A stretch of DNA of 64,000 nt from Helicostylum pulchrum (GCA_025677825.1 JAIXMO010000069.1:80579-144578), one strand, 5' to 3'. Positions 33,093-43,635 are shown, counted from the stretch's first letter. The notes: generated from the sequence alone by a model not told the origin. A program made the numbers and translations.

Positions 33093-34595
33093 ATCATTTT
33101 TTCTTACTGCTTATTTATCTCCACATAAATATTATAAATAAATATCCTTTTTTCTTTTTCTTTTCTTTTTCTTTTCTTTTTTGCAGAAAAACCCTATATT
33201 TATTTGTTCTAGTAGGGCGTAAAGTATATTAAATTTTAGTTACATAATATGTAATAAAACAAATAGAATGATCTGATAGTGATTGTCAGATAATAAACAA
33301 AAGTCATCAAAAGCTCTTGATTACGATCAAGTGTTTCTTCTTTGTTATATAATATACGCGCATATAAAAAAAAAAAGTCGTTTGTTATTATTATTATTAC
33401 GCACGCACATGCTTATTATAAAACATTCAAGCATTTACTTTTTGTTATCACTCGAGAAAAAATACTTCTGTACATGGCTGATGTACACAACAAACATAAC
33501 CAATTTAAAGGGAGAGAAAAAAAAGTATGCGTGCTTTTATTAGAAGTCAATTGAAGACAATCACCCACTAGAAACTGATAAACGAATTGAATTCTTGGTG
33601 CGTTCATTATTACCATAATAGCCAGATGTTTCACCCCCTCATCGATTAAACTTGCAAGGAATAAAAGATTCGACTGTGCGTCTTCCTGTATAGGATTTTA
33701 AACTAAACCTGCTATCAAAGTTAGAAGGTACACAGAATAAAGAAAAGGTTAATTTATATACATACATAAAGGGGGGACTTACTCGGATTGTAAGTGCATA
33801 AAATCCATTCTCGGCACTCTCTTCTTTTGCGATCCCAGTAACTCTTTATGGTTAAACTTTAAAATCGAATTCCACAATTACTTTCTGTTTGAAGAAAGGT
33901 TTCAAAACAAATATACCGTAAAAAAAAAAGAGCTTACCGAAATACCACTCCATTTAAATAGTAGACATCAAATATGATCTCCTGTCAGCGGCAGTTTTTG
34001 ATATCATTTTATTTTTTTAGCGCAAATTGACCGTGATTACAGATGAATATTTATGGGGTTGATGACAGGAGATGTCCCTTTGAGAATCTGATCGGGGGAA
34101 GAGGTTTTTGTTGGGGAAGATGATGGTTTTTCAACTTCCATGGCACATCTTTGATACCTTCGCGAGAGCTTTAAGAGGTGAATAACCCTTTAGTTGTGTA
34201 TTCTTTCTTTCCCTTTCTAATTTTTTTTATAAGTTTTACCCCGTCTTGTTCATGCCAGTCAGGTAACTTCTTTGTAATACTTGAACTGCAGTAATAAAAA
34301 GTTCTACTTTTATACAAAAAAAAAAGGTACGAAATTGTTTGATTTATTTAAACAATACGCTTTTAGTTAAGGATTCGAGATCTTTCGAGTTATTGCTTTA
34401 AAATGGTTCCATTATTTACTTTTATCTCTTAAGTTTATTGCAAAAAAAAAAAAGATGACTCCGTAAAGAGTTGGATCTTGTTACTAAATATATTTATTGT
34501 TTTATACAAGGAAAAGGTATTACTAATTACATTTGATTTACGTTATGAATGATTGGTATTTATTTTCATATGTTCATAGTGTTGGCATGTAAGGA
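33093..34595. other. Start of gene-poor island, no gene seen
   Basis: About 1.5 kb of AT-rich sequence with CTTTT repeats at 33150-33180 and A-tracts. An 11-bp inverted repeat (ATCTCCTGTCA at 33977-33987 and its complement at 34063-34073) encloses about 75 bp. No transposase or RNA gene is recognised. Confidence 0.5.
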
Positions 34596-36513
34596 TTACG
34601 GAGTTCTTTTTCTTTTGTTCGGTGTTTTGTGCATGATAAAATCTTCCCAGTCATCAGAAGTAACAATGTCTTCATCCAATTTGATATTTTTCAAGTCACA
34701 AAGAATTTTTTCTTCTAATTCCTTATCCATATACATTTCATTATTTGTTTCAGATCCATCGCTACTTTGTGATTCGTACAAAGTATCATCTTCCGCTTCA
34801 AATGTCATCATTTCAATTGCGTATCTTGATTTGGCTTCAAGAATAGTATTTACACTGTGTTTAAAGGGAAAAAAAGTTGCACGGTATGTGTACCGATCAA
34901 TATCCAGGTGGTGAGAATTCGTGTCTGTTCCGAGCAATATATTAGTTTAGTGTAGTTTAAAAAGACGAGTCTTTTTAAGGAAAGTACAGCAGCAAGAAGA
35001 ACAGCAAAGGAACCACAGTGTGTTTCATCTTTGGGCATAATAAATGATCCTTTTGTATATGAAATAAGATACATATTTAGTTGCATAAATGGTCAGTTTT
35101 AATCCCTCCCACTGACAAGTAATAGCTTCCATATGCTCCATGATTAAAGCGCTCTTCACCTTCTGATTCCATAGTTGAAGAATACTCGTTTGGAGATTTT
35201 TACCTTTACGAACATCCGATCTTCCACCTTTTCTTCCAGGTTTTTCTTCTGCGGAAGCGTAATCGCTTTCGTCATTCACATTACGCCAAATGAAATCCAC
35301 ACGCTGATTATTGACGGCGTTAAATTGTTTAGTAGTATTGGAATAGCAGTCGGCGCGTTTGGAAATAAATCGGTTATCTTGGAGAAATACTTTATCCCAT
35401 ATGAAAAGCTGTTTTGTTTCCCAAATATCTGTAGCACAAACAAATGCCAATCGTCATCCGAAAGGTATGCAGTATACTAAGGCCAAGGATACGGACCAAC
35501 GTTGAGTAACACCGATCTGATATACTTGCACATGGGATCCAAGTTTCTTTCTTTAAAAAATAATTTAAATAAATCGTCAATTTCATCTTTGGTCTGACAT
35601 TGGCCAATATTAATCAGCATTTCTCTTTCTTTCGATGTTGTCGTTGACAGCAGATTCATATTAAGTTCATCCTTTAAGTTGCGCATAAAAGATTGACATC
35701 TTTTAGGCACTTTGTGGTAAGAGAAATCAAATTTTCCATCTTCACCAAACGTCAGCAAACTTGAGCGAATTATTTTGTGCAGTTTCTACGTTATCCTGAC
35801 TATTACTTGCTGTTGCTAAAGCGTTCAACCCAACCTCATTGATAAATTGTGTAGAATACTGCGCCGTCTCAACTAGTTTCTTTATTCTGGAAGCAGTACA
35901 AATCTCATAAATATGTTGACAGAGGCTGTCAACCTACTGTTTTTCATCACTGTTATTGTCACCATTGTTAACTCTTGCTATATAAATATTATTTGCTTCT
36001 AGTATATATAAATCCCCCAAAGTCTTAAGATTATTTTCAGAAGAGTTGAAACGAAGGTTGTTATCAAGCAACATTTTTAGAGTATCTTCATACTTCCATA
36101 ATAAAAAGGGCGTTTTAAGTAAATACTGTGATAAAGTGCATCTACTTTTAAACCTTCATTTTTGAGGATTGATATCTCGATTCTATACAAGGAAATAAGT
36201 CTAAATATGAGAGAGGTTATTAACTAAGTATTATCTGGTTTTTTTTTTTATTCTGGCGTAAATGACTTACCCATTGTATAAGCTTATTTCTAATGCATTC
36301 GATAGACAAAGGATTGGTAATGGCCCCGCTATCATCAACTTCAACATTCAACGTATGGTTTTCAATAGCTGCAGGAAGGATCACAGTTCGAAATTCGTTC
36401 TGTAAAATAGGAATGTTTCTTTGGAACTTTGGTACTGATCGAAACCATTCAAGTACTTTTTCGTTGATATCGTTGTACGGCAAGGTACTTGGACTGTCCA
36501 TAACCAATTCCAT
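34596..36513 (-). pseudogene. Decayed copy of an E-x-K repeat-family gene
   Basis: Fragments in shifting frames align along the better copy at 37162-38692. They are KYEDTLKMLLDNNL near 36080, AQYSTQFINEVGLNALA near 35850, a block with NLDPMCKYIRSVLLN (35477-35758), a block with RFISKRADCYSN, QRVDFIWRN and SAEEKPGRKG (35025-35450), and a C-terminal block with DIVTSDDWEDFI (34596-34937). Frameshifts and stops separate them. The 5' part, 36220-36513 (starting MELVMDSPSTLPYND), appears to be an upstream exon followed by a GTAAGT donor. The gene cannot make a full protein as it stands. I do not know the family name. Confidence 0.75.
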
Positions 36514-36835
36514 CTGATTGTTTTATGCTTAAAAGGATTTGCCGTCGTGTTTTGTCAAAAAGAATAAAAGAGGAAAAAAAAAAAAAAGATAAAAGAGGGG
36601 GAAATCGGGGTTGAAATCCACTCCAAGTAAACCACAATGCTAAAATATTCGAACTTCAACTCACCTTTTTGAAAGAAGTAAAAGCGATATGCAAAAAAAA
36701 CTTGGGCAATTCTTTTAATAACGCTCTTTGAACAGCTCCATTTGATTATTTTATGTTAAAAAAGGTTTGCCGTCGCGTTTTATCAAAAAGAAAAAAAAGG
36801 CCAAAATCTGGGTTGAAATCCCCACTTTTTAGAGA
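36508..36835. repeat. Diverged direct repeat at a family gene's 5' end
   Basis: The segment at about 36508-36625 recurs at about 36738-36835. Shared cores include TTTGCCGTCG, TTTTGTCAAAAAG/TTTTATCAAAAAG and GGGTTGAAATCC. Many differences are transitions. Read on the minus strand, each copy leads into an ATG followed by GAG and a Leu codon (Met-Glu-Leu). The second copy looks like a truncated 5' end of the same gene family, stopping after eight codons. Confidence 0.7.
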
Positions 36836-36894
36836 GAAAACCCTTTTTTAATATCGGCTAAATATTTAAGAGAAAATCGTACATACAAGTTTTT

Positions 36895-37150
36895 AGTCTT
36901 AATTGGTACGCTTAATTTTTTTTTGGTACGACTCTAAAATAAATTTGGCACGCATTTTTGGTACGCTTTGAAAATAGAAGTTGGGACAGATACAATGATT
37001 TGCGTTTGAAATTCAAGATTTTCAAAAATAGAAATCAAACTTTTTTCTGGCCAATCAAACTTCTCATAGTCCATTCAAATTTTTTGTCTACCAATCGAAA
37101 CTTCCTGTTTCCATTCAATTTTTTAAAGTGGATATCAAATTTATTTTTTA
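36895..37150. repeat. Short degenerate direct repeats
   Basis: Two motif series are seen. TTGGTACGC-like copies occur at about 36904, 36925, 36946 and 36957. CAATCAAACTT-like copies recur every 25-35 bp at about 37025-37140 (variants CATTCAAATTT, CAATCGAAACTT). They lie just 3' of the better family copy. Confidence 0.55.
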
Positions 37151-37161
37151 TTTCGTTAATT

Positions 37162-38692
37162 TTAAGCTAACTTTCTTTTTCTACTAACTACTCTTTCTAC
37201 CACAAACTCTTCCCAATCTTTGTCAGTTACGATATCGTCGTCGTGTTTGATATTTTGAAGAGCTTCTGTGATGTCTTCCTCTAAGTCAAAGTCGATAATT
37301 TGCTCATCGTTGTTGCTGTCGTACCCAGCGGTGCTGTCTGAACGAAGGAGAATATCATCATCTGTCTCACCTCCCTGAAAGTGCATGAGCTCTATATCGT
37401 GTCGTCTTTTTGCTTCGAGGATAACATTGATCTTACAATAATTTAAGTACACCAGACGTTTCAAGGACAAGACAGCAACCAGAGTTTGAGCGAAAGACGC
37501 TAAGTTATTCACAATCTTCGGTACAACAAAGACCCCCTTATTGTAGCTAATTGAATGGTTCTGAGAAATATATTTAGTTCCGATTATCTGCAGCTTAACA
37601 CCTTGCCACTGGCAAGTAATTGCCTCTAAGTTGGAGATTCTGCTGTTGCCAACATATTGGGTCCACTTGCGTAGCATCGCCATTTGAAGGGTCTTTCCTT
37701 TACCAATATCTTTTTTGACGCCTTTGAGGCCTGGTTTTTCCTCTGCCGAAAGATAGTCAGTATCATTATTCAGGTTGCGTAAAATAAAATCAACACGCTG
37801 GTTGGCGATATCATCAAATTCCTTCGTAATATTTGAAATACAGTCAGCTCGTTTGGTGATGAAGTTCTTGTCATAAATGAACGCATTATCAAAGACTGGG
37901 CCATAAACATGTGTGCGGTGCCAGGACTCATTATGATCAGCAGTGACAAGGTTATCCGAAGACCAGAGTTCGACCATGTTGGAAAGTGCCAAGCGGATGT
38001 AACGGCACATTGGATTCATATCTACGTCACTGTATAACTTTGCAAGAAGTCTGTTCACACTTGTGATGTCAGTACATCGGGCGATTTCAAGAAGTATGTC
38101 CCTTTCTTTACGAATCAGAGTTGGTTGAAGCTTCAGACCGAAATTGTGAATAGATTTTCCAAATCTCTTAGCTATAGTAGTAGTGGTGAGATCGAGATGG
38201 CCCTGGTTACCAAACTTGTCGCAAAGAAATATCATTTGTTCATCAATAGATAGGGTCTGGTAATGTCTGAGTTCAACATTATCTTCCTGATCATTGGAGG
38301 TTTGAGAGTTTTCAGCTGACGAAAGGCGATTATCAATTGCATCGTTCAAAGCCTGTGCCGAATAAGCAGCAAGACGTAGTAACTTTTGAATTTGAGGGGA
38401 GGTGCTTATCTTGAAAAAACTATCATTATTGAGCATATCAACCTTACTACTCTCTTCAGTAGTACATCCTTCACGTCTAGATTCATAAACGATAGAGACC
38501 TCTTCCAAATACGTTTCCAAGTTCTTTCATATTTTCTTCAATAGGCTCCATCAATAGGTTTTTGTCGATTAATTCCTTCAAAGCAAGCTCATACTTCCAA
38601 TCCAAGATAGTGTTCTGTGAAAGGTAACTGTTTATGATACTCTTGATTTTGTCTTTGTCTTCAGTTGTGTTCAAGATGGGATACATAGTAAA
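37162..38692 (-). pseudogene. Near-intact repeat-family gene with PD-(D/E)XK-like motif
   Basis: The main frame (37162-38520, 452 codons) continues upstream in another frame (38483-38692, with ILDWKYELALKELIDKNLL). The two join at KEL/ETYLEEVSIV, so one base is out of frame near 38520. The decayed relative aligns across the joint. The N-terminal half is helical. The centre has RADCISNITKEF, QRVDFILRN and DYLSAEEKPGLKG, a D followed by E-x-K arrangement like PD-(D/E)XK nucleases. Then follow LEAITCQWQGVKLQIIGTKY and VLSLKRLVYLNY, and an acidic tail ending in RKRKLA, which could be a nuclear signal. The upstream exon, if any, is not found. Function unknown. It may still be translated from an internal ATG (METYLEEVS is not preceded by an ATG in frame). 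Confidence 0.6.
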
Positions 38693-39099
38693 TCTAGAAT
38701 GAAGGAGAAAACTAGTAACTTTTTGTTTTCATTTTACGATGGTGTTTTTTAAAAAAATTTGGCAGAGAAAAAATGGTGCGCGTATAACTTACAATATGTA
38801 GTAATTGTTAAATGTCCGATCATTAGAATTACTACGGTTTACTGCGCGTCGTTATTGTTACTTAGTCTATCAGTAACACTAACTACCGCAGTAATTTTTC
38901 TTTTATATAAATATCATATCTCTTTTATTAAATAAACATTATTTTATTTCTTACTCTCATTTTTACTGATTGCCGATATAAATATTATTATCCATAATAT
39001 TTACCTATTTGTATCTAACTAAACTTCTATCTTTTAATCGGACTACAAATATTACACAATAATTACCCTTATTGTGACGATTAAAAAAAACTTTTTTTT

Positions 39100-39548
39100 T
39101 CAGAGCAACGCGTCAGCCTTTTTTCCCTTTATATTTCTTTTTGTATTTGACTATTGCTTGGAATGTGGGCATAAATGCAGCATTCACGTTTGTTGGCATG
39201 GGCTAGTAAGCAGTGCTGCGAAAGCAATCAACAAGCTTCAGTTATTTACGTTTTTTATTAGTATTTCTTTTTGTATTTAACCATGTGCTTGGAATGTGGG
39301 CATAAATGCAGCATTCACGTTTGTTGGCATGGGCTAGTAAGCAGTGCTGCGAAAGCAATCAACAAGCTTCAGTTATTTACATTTTTTATTAGTATTTCTT
39401 TTTGTATTTAACCATGTGCTTGGAATGTGGGCATAAATGCAGCATTCACGTTTGTTGGCATGGGCTAGTAAGCAGTGCTGCGAAAGCAATCAACAAGCTT
39501 CGGTTATTTACCTAATTTATCAGTATTTGACTATGTGCTTGGAATGTC
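39100..39548 (+). repeat. 131-bp tandem minisatellite
   Basis: A unit containing GCTTGGAATGTGGGCATAAA recurs at 39156, 39287 and 39418 (period 131), and a partial, more diverged unit starts at 39537. Units end in AACAAGCTTCAGTTATTTAC followed by TTTTTATTAGTATTTC. The three full copies are nearly identical. Confidence 0.95.
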
Positions 39549-41057
39549 GGCATGATGTCTATCAAATTTATTTAGCATAAAACATACATCGAACAAACCT
39601 TCACATTATATTACTGCTGGTATTGCTGCAAAAATTATCTAAAACTATAGTATCTGTGTTTATAGTAGACTTGGACAAAAGTAAAATTACAGTGAATCTT
39701 TTAGATTTGACAAAACCATAAGAATTATCCGTATTTGGTTGTACTGCTAGAAACCACGAATACCTTCTCTTAAGTATATTGTAGAAGAAAAACACACAAG
39801 AAAACGTAATGTTCCTTTAATTTTTAATGTAAGCGTCAAGTCGTGACTCTACATTACAAGAAAGGTTCCTAATCAAAAAATAAATATCAAGCTATGAATC
39901 GACTCTCGTAATGACGAAAACTACGTATTCTTATTACAGCTCCATGAAAATGTACTGCATTCTCACATGGTTTTCCTCTTGGCAAAAACGAGTATGTTAG
40001 ATTTTCTTTTATAAGTTACTTCTTGTTAACTTTTTGTTTTCAAATAACTTTTAGAAAAAAATGATGTGTTGAGTCGGCTCAAGACATGCTGATAATTAAT
40101 TGATCTAAAGGAGAGCAGCTACTTGTACCCAATTATCGCCAGCCAGTCTATTATGATAATTTATGTGTTTGTTACTTTAAACTTGACTCTTTATGAAGTT
40201 AAGCCAAAATATTGATGCTAGTGTTTCTTGGTCGATGATTCCAAACATAGATGAAACAATAAATAATTTACTGGTTTTCTCCAGTTTTTGACGGACAATA
40301 TCAGATATGTTTTTAGATAGATCATGCCGCAATACCTTGTTGAATGAGAACAAAAGAGTCCTATAATCAGCATTTCTCTTCTCGTTTTCACCAGTGTTTT
40401 GATCAGGATCGATCAACTCGTTCTTTCATCCACAGCTCTTTAAAGTAGTCGCCGATACCATCTTCATGGGCTTTGTTCCTTACAAAGAGTCCCTCTAAAC
40501 GGTAAACTATTTAAAAGATGAACACATGTTTAAAAGAAAAAGCTATGCTATTTCGCTATACCTCTTTATCTTAAGATAATGCTCGTTGTTGTATTAGTAG
40601 GTGGTCAGTTTATAATTTTGTCCATTGTTAATGCTTCTATGAAAAAATTAATTTAGTATCAAAGTGAACTTGCTTTTTCTTACTGTACCTCGTCATGAAA
40701 TTCAAAAATTGATATCTTTTTACAGACTAATTGGTAAGGAGAGAAAGAAAAAATAAGGAGGATCGTAAGAAAATATGTGCTTCTATTGTTATTGCTCACA
40801 TCTTGATGATGTATTTGTATTTTAGCCCCTTTTAAAAACCTAATGAATTCGATTTGTTGCCAATGGTAAGTTTTTTTGCATGAATTGTGGCCAAGCGTAT
40901 CTCTTTATCAATTCGCGAATATATGTCTAAGGGTTCCTGATTTACAGTCATTCTTGATAGTTATTCATGTGTGAAGTGCTTCTAAAACATAAATTATACT
41001 ACTATCGTATACTAAAATTCTATTTAAAGGCAATGCACTATAGTTTCGCAATATAGT

Positions 41058-41210
41058 CAAGTCGAGGTTAATGCTTGAGATATGGGCTTATTAGGGCAGT
41101 ATCGCGAAGACAGTTAACAAGTATTATCTTTTGTTTTTTCTCTTCTTTTTTTCTTCTTCAAAGTCAAGGTTAATGCTTGGGATGTGGGCTTATTGGGGAA
41201 GCTATGTCTT
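41058..41210 (+). repeat. Diverged relatives of the 131-bp unit
   Basis: Two segments starting near 41058 and 41159 share GGTTAATGCTTG-GAT-TGGGCTTATT-GGG with each other. They resemble the minisatellite start (TGCTTGGAATGTGGGC) and, in the first, its later part (CGAAGACAGTTAACAAG versus CGAAAGCAATCAACAAG). They lie about 1.5 kb beyond the tandem array. Confidence 0.6.
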
Positions 41211-41596
41211 TAAACAGACACAATTCAACTCGTCGTACTAAAAATACGTTTAAATGCAAGTCTCGATCCATCTGCCAATAAAACTTTTCTTATTTTACGA
41301 TAATACATGCTGAGATCTTTTAGGGAGGATGCCATCTTTCTACCTAAAAAAGACAAACACTATTACGTTAGTAAAATGTGTAATTTGGTTTTTACAAAAC
41401 TGCGTAGTCATATTTTTACTCTTTTAAGGATATAATTAAAATCTAAATATGTGACAGATATAGAATATGGCATACACCGTATAAGATCTTACTGGTTCCT
41501 TAAAAAAAAAAACCAAAAACGCCAGCAGGAAGAATATGTCAAAAATAAAAAGGGCGGTCTAAAAAATTCTTTCCCTTTCAACTAAATACAACTATT

Positions 41597-42340
41597 ATGG
41601 TCAAACAAAACTGGAATAATTATGCCACTCTTATCTTGAAATATCAATGGATCCTATCATTGGTGCCAACCAAAAACGCAATGCATTTTGGAAACGTATA
41701 AGAGCTCATTACAATGATGAATGCGATGGGCCTGACGTACACAGATGGATTTAAATAATCGTTGGACGAAGCCGTTTTAAAGTTTTCTGGTTGCTATCAA
41801 CGGGCTCAATACACGAAATTTAATGCTGTAAAAATTAATTATACTAATACACATATACAAAAATAACTAATACGTATATTATTATTTTTTTAGAACTAAA
41901 AGGATGAACTAGCAAGTGTCTTTTTTCAACAAGATTCGGATAAGCCCTTTGATTTAACTCATTGTTGGGATATCCTTCGTAAAGCACCTAGATAGGCTAC
42001 TCAAGGAGATATGATGAGTATGGCTCGTCCTATGGAAACAAAACGAGCTAAGGTAGCACAAGCAAACAAGAAAAAATTGGAAACGATTCAAAAGGCTCTG
42101 GAAAAGTTAATGTTGGATCAAGAGAAGGCTATGAAAGAGAGTAGAGCTAAATTTGATAAAATAAATCAGGAATTTGGTCATCTTCGAGTTATAGCTATTA
42201 ACACGTATAAAATAGCTAACCCAGTTTACCGTCTCCACGACCAAAAAAGACAAAAAGAAATAATTGATCGTTTTAATGCTTCCCTGGCCGCTGAAGAGAA
42301 ACAAAAAAAAGCTGCGATAGTTACAAAAGATAGCGATTGA
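41597..42340 (+). pseudogene. NAM/Myb-like transposon-associated gene remnant
   Basis: Pieces in different frames read NWNNYATLILKY, then SMDPIIGANQKRNAFWKRIR, then LNNRWTKPF and KFSGCYQRAQYTKF. After a gap come PFDLTHCWDILRKAPR-stop and the last block METKRAKVAQANKKKLETIQ to the end (42011-42340). This order (Trp-rich trihelix, FW-I, NRW, CY, HCWxIL-PxW, coiled coil) is that of NAM-associated/Myb-like proteins of PIF/Harbinger-type elements. Frameshifts lie near 41640 and 41755, a TAA follows KPF, and a TAG stands where the family has Trp after KAP. It is dead as a full-length gene. Confidence 0.75.
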
Positions 42341-42560
42341 AAATATAATAAAATGTAAATATCGACTAGTCATACCACTTCTCCTACTTTAAATAGCACT
42401 TAAAGTGGCATAGATGAGCTAAACCCCAGTTGAACACATTTATTCCTTATTACTCCTCTACCTCCCCACCACCCTCCTTCTCCCTTTTTACCAACGCTTC
42501 ATTTTGCAGAAGATTGGTTTTCGAAACAGAACAAACCCAAAAAATTCATTGTAACGAGAT

Positions 42561-42815
42561 TTGATATTTCTTATTTTAACAATCAAATTTGCTATTTTAT
42601 CGACTTTATATCTTACTTCCGTCGTTTACATTTCTAATAAGCCATATCTTATAAACGACATATTGTACCCAGTTGAAGACAACTGTGATGAATATTTCAG
42701 TTGCAAAGATGGAATATCTTACGTACATACCTGCTCAGAAGGCTTACAGTTTAATTCGATATACGATGTATGCGAGTCTCCTTTGACCAGAGGGTCATGT
42801 ACATTCGAAGATTAG
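42561..42815 (+). pseudogene. CBM14-like secreted protein, start codon missing
   Basis: The frame translates to a hydrophobic leader (TIKFAILSTLYLTSVVY) plus a chitin-binding peritrophin-like domain: YPVEDNCDEYFSCKDGISY, HTCSEGLQF, VCESPLTRGSC. The leader aligns with that of the paralogue at 43423 (AILSTLYL shared), but the ATG position holds a Leu codon (CTT) and no upstream ATG is in frame. Five of six canonical Cys are seen; the first is missing. It is either a pseudogene, a gene with an unseen upstream exon, or one using a non-ATG start. Confidence 0.55.
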
Positions 42816-43422
42816 TCTATTTTTAACCAGTTTTTTTTTTTTTTACTGAAGAGTAAACTTTTTCTTTTAAATATATATTTTTACCAAAGTATATCATAAA
42901 ACTCGATTTATTGCTATATTTTATATTTACGAAGAGCTGTATTGTCTTAAAAAATAAGTTTAATCTTTGCGATGATATCCGATACACATAATCAAGATAA
43001 AGTTTGATTGGTTAAGGTATCCAAAAACGAGAAAACGAGTATATGCATGCTGATCATATTACTGTGTTGCGTTAGGAGTCTATGGATTTTCACAGAATAT
43101 CCGTTAATGCACGAGAAATTTCGGACACAGTTGAGAGTCGTGAACCTAGAAGAAAAAAAAAGAGATATTCATTATCGTTTTTTACGCTTCCAAAGCTGAT
43201 AAAGAAAAACAAAACAAGACTGTAACCGTTTTCAATAACGTTCGGAATTGTATAAATTAATTAAGTAAAATCAATTTAATCCTTTACTTTAGTACTCCTT
43301 CCCCCTCTTTTTACTTTTTAGTTCAAAGGAAACAAATTTTCAAACAACAAAAAAAAACTATAAAGGTCCTCGAGATTTTATATCTCTTTTTCTTTTATAT
43401 TTTATTACTTTATTAACTAAAA
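42816..43422. other. Intergenic region between CBM14-like paralogues
   Basis: AT-rich, with T and A tracts. A 63-codon ORF (43008-43199) has no features. The last 100 bp, including a TATAAAGG at about 43360 and a CT-rich leader, look like the promoter of the second paralogue. Confidence 0.5.
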
Positions 43423-43635
43423 ATGCAAAAATCAATCATCCTCGCTATCTTGTCTACTTTATACCTTGGTGTTGTTGTTGCCGCTTCCAGCTCTTGCCCT
43501 TCCGGAGACGGAATGTTCCCAGTCGCAAACGACAAAACCAAATTTGTCCGCTGTAGTTTCGGCGAATCCTACAACTTTGACTGTCCCCAAGGCTTACAAT
43601 TCGATCCTACCTTGAAGTTGTGTGATTACCCTTAA
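43423..43635 (+). CDS. Small secreted CBM14-like chitin-binding protein
   Basis: Single exon, 70 aa. A signal peptide (QKSIILAILSTLYLGVVVAA) precedes a mini-domain with CPSGDGMFPV, RCSFGESYNFDCPQGLQFD and LCDYP. This is the CBM14/peritrophin-A pattern of chitin-binding lectins, with canonical Cys 1, 3, 4 and 5 present. Cys 2 is replaced (ANDKTKF) and the protein stops before Cys 6. Small secreted CBM14 proteins in fungi bind chitin; the Avr4 effector of Cladosporium protects hyphae from chitinase. A similar protective or wall role is inference. It is a paralogue of the frame at 42561. The ATG lies after a leader (TTACTTTATTAACTAAAA). Confidence 0.7.
   Translation: MQKSIILAILSTLYLGVVVAASSSCPSGDGMFPVANDKTKFVRCSFGESYNFDCPQGLQFDPTLKLCDYP

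Larger units (their letters stand above)
38693..41596. other. Repeat-bearing non-coding part of the island
   Basis: No gene is supported apart from repeats listed separately. A 79-codon minus-strand ORF (40177-40416) begins MIDPDQNTGENE and has normal composition but no recognised relatives; it may be a remnant. The rest is AT-rich spacer. Confidence 0.5.

Noticed and set aside
33977..34073. 11-bp inverted repeat as a MITE
   Set aside because: Arms are short, no matching target-site duplication was seen, and such pairs occur by chance in this much sequence.
38797..38900. Imperfect inverted GTAATT/CGGTA motifs as terminal repeats
   Set aside because: Match is only about ten bases with mismatches and no duplication flanks it.
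39100..39548. Minisatellite as a CRISPR array
   Set aside because: Units are contiguous 131-bp copies without unique spacers, in a eukaryotic genome.
40177..40416. 79-codon minus-strand ORF as a gene
   Set aside because: Composition is protein-like, but there is no splice context, homologue or start environment to support it.
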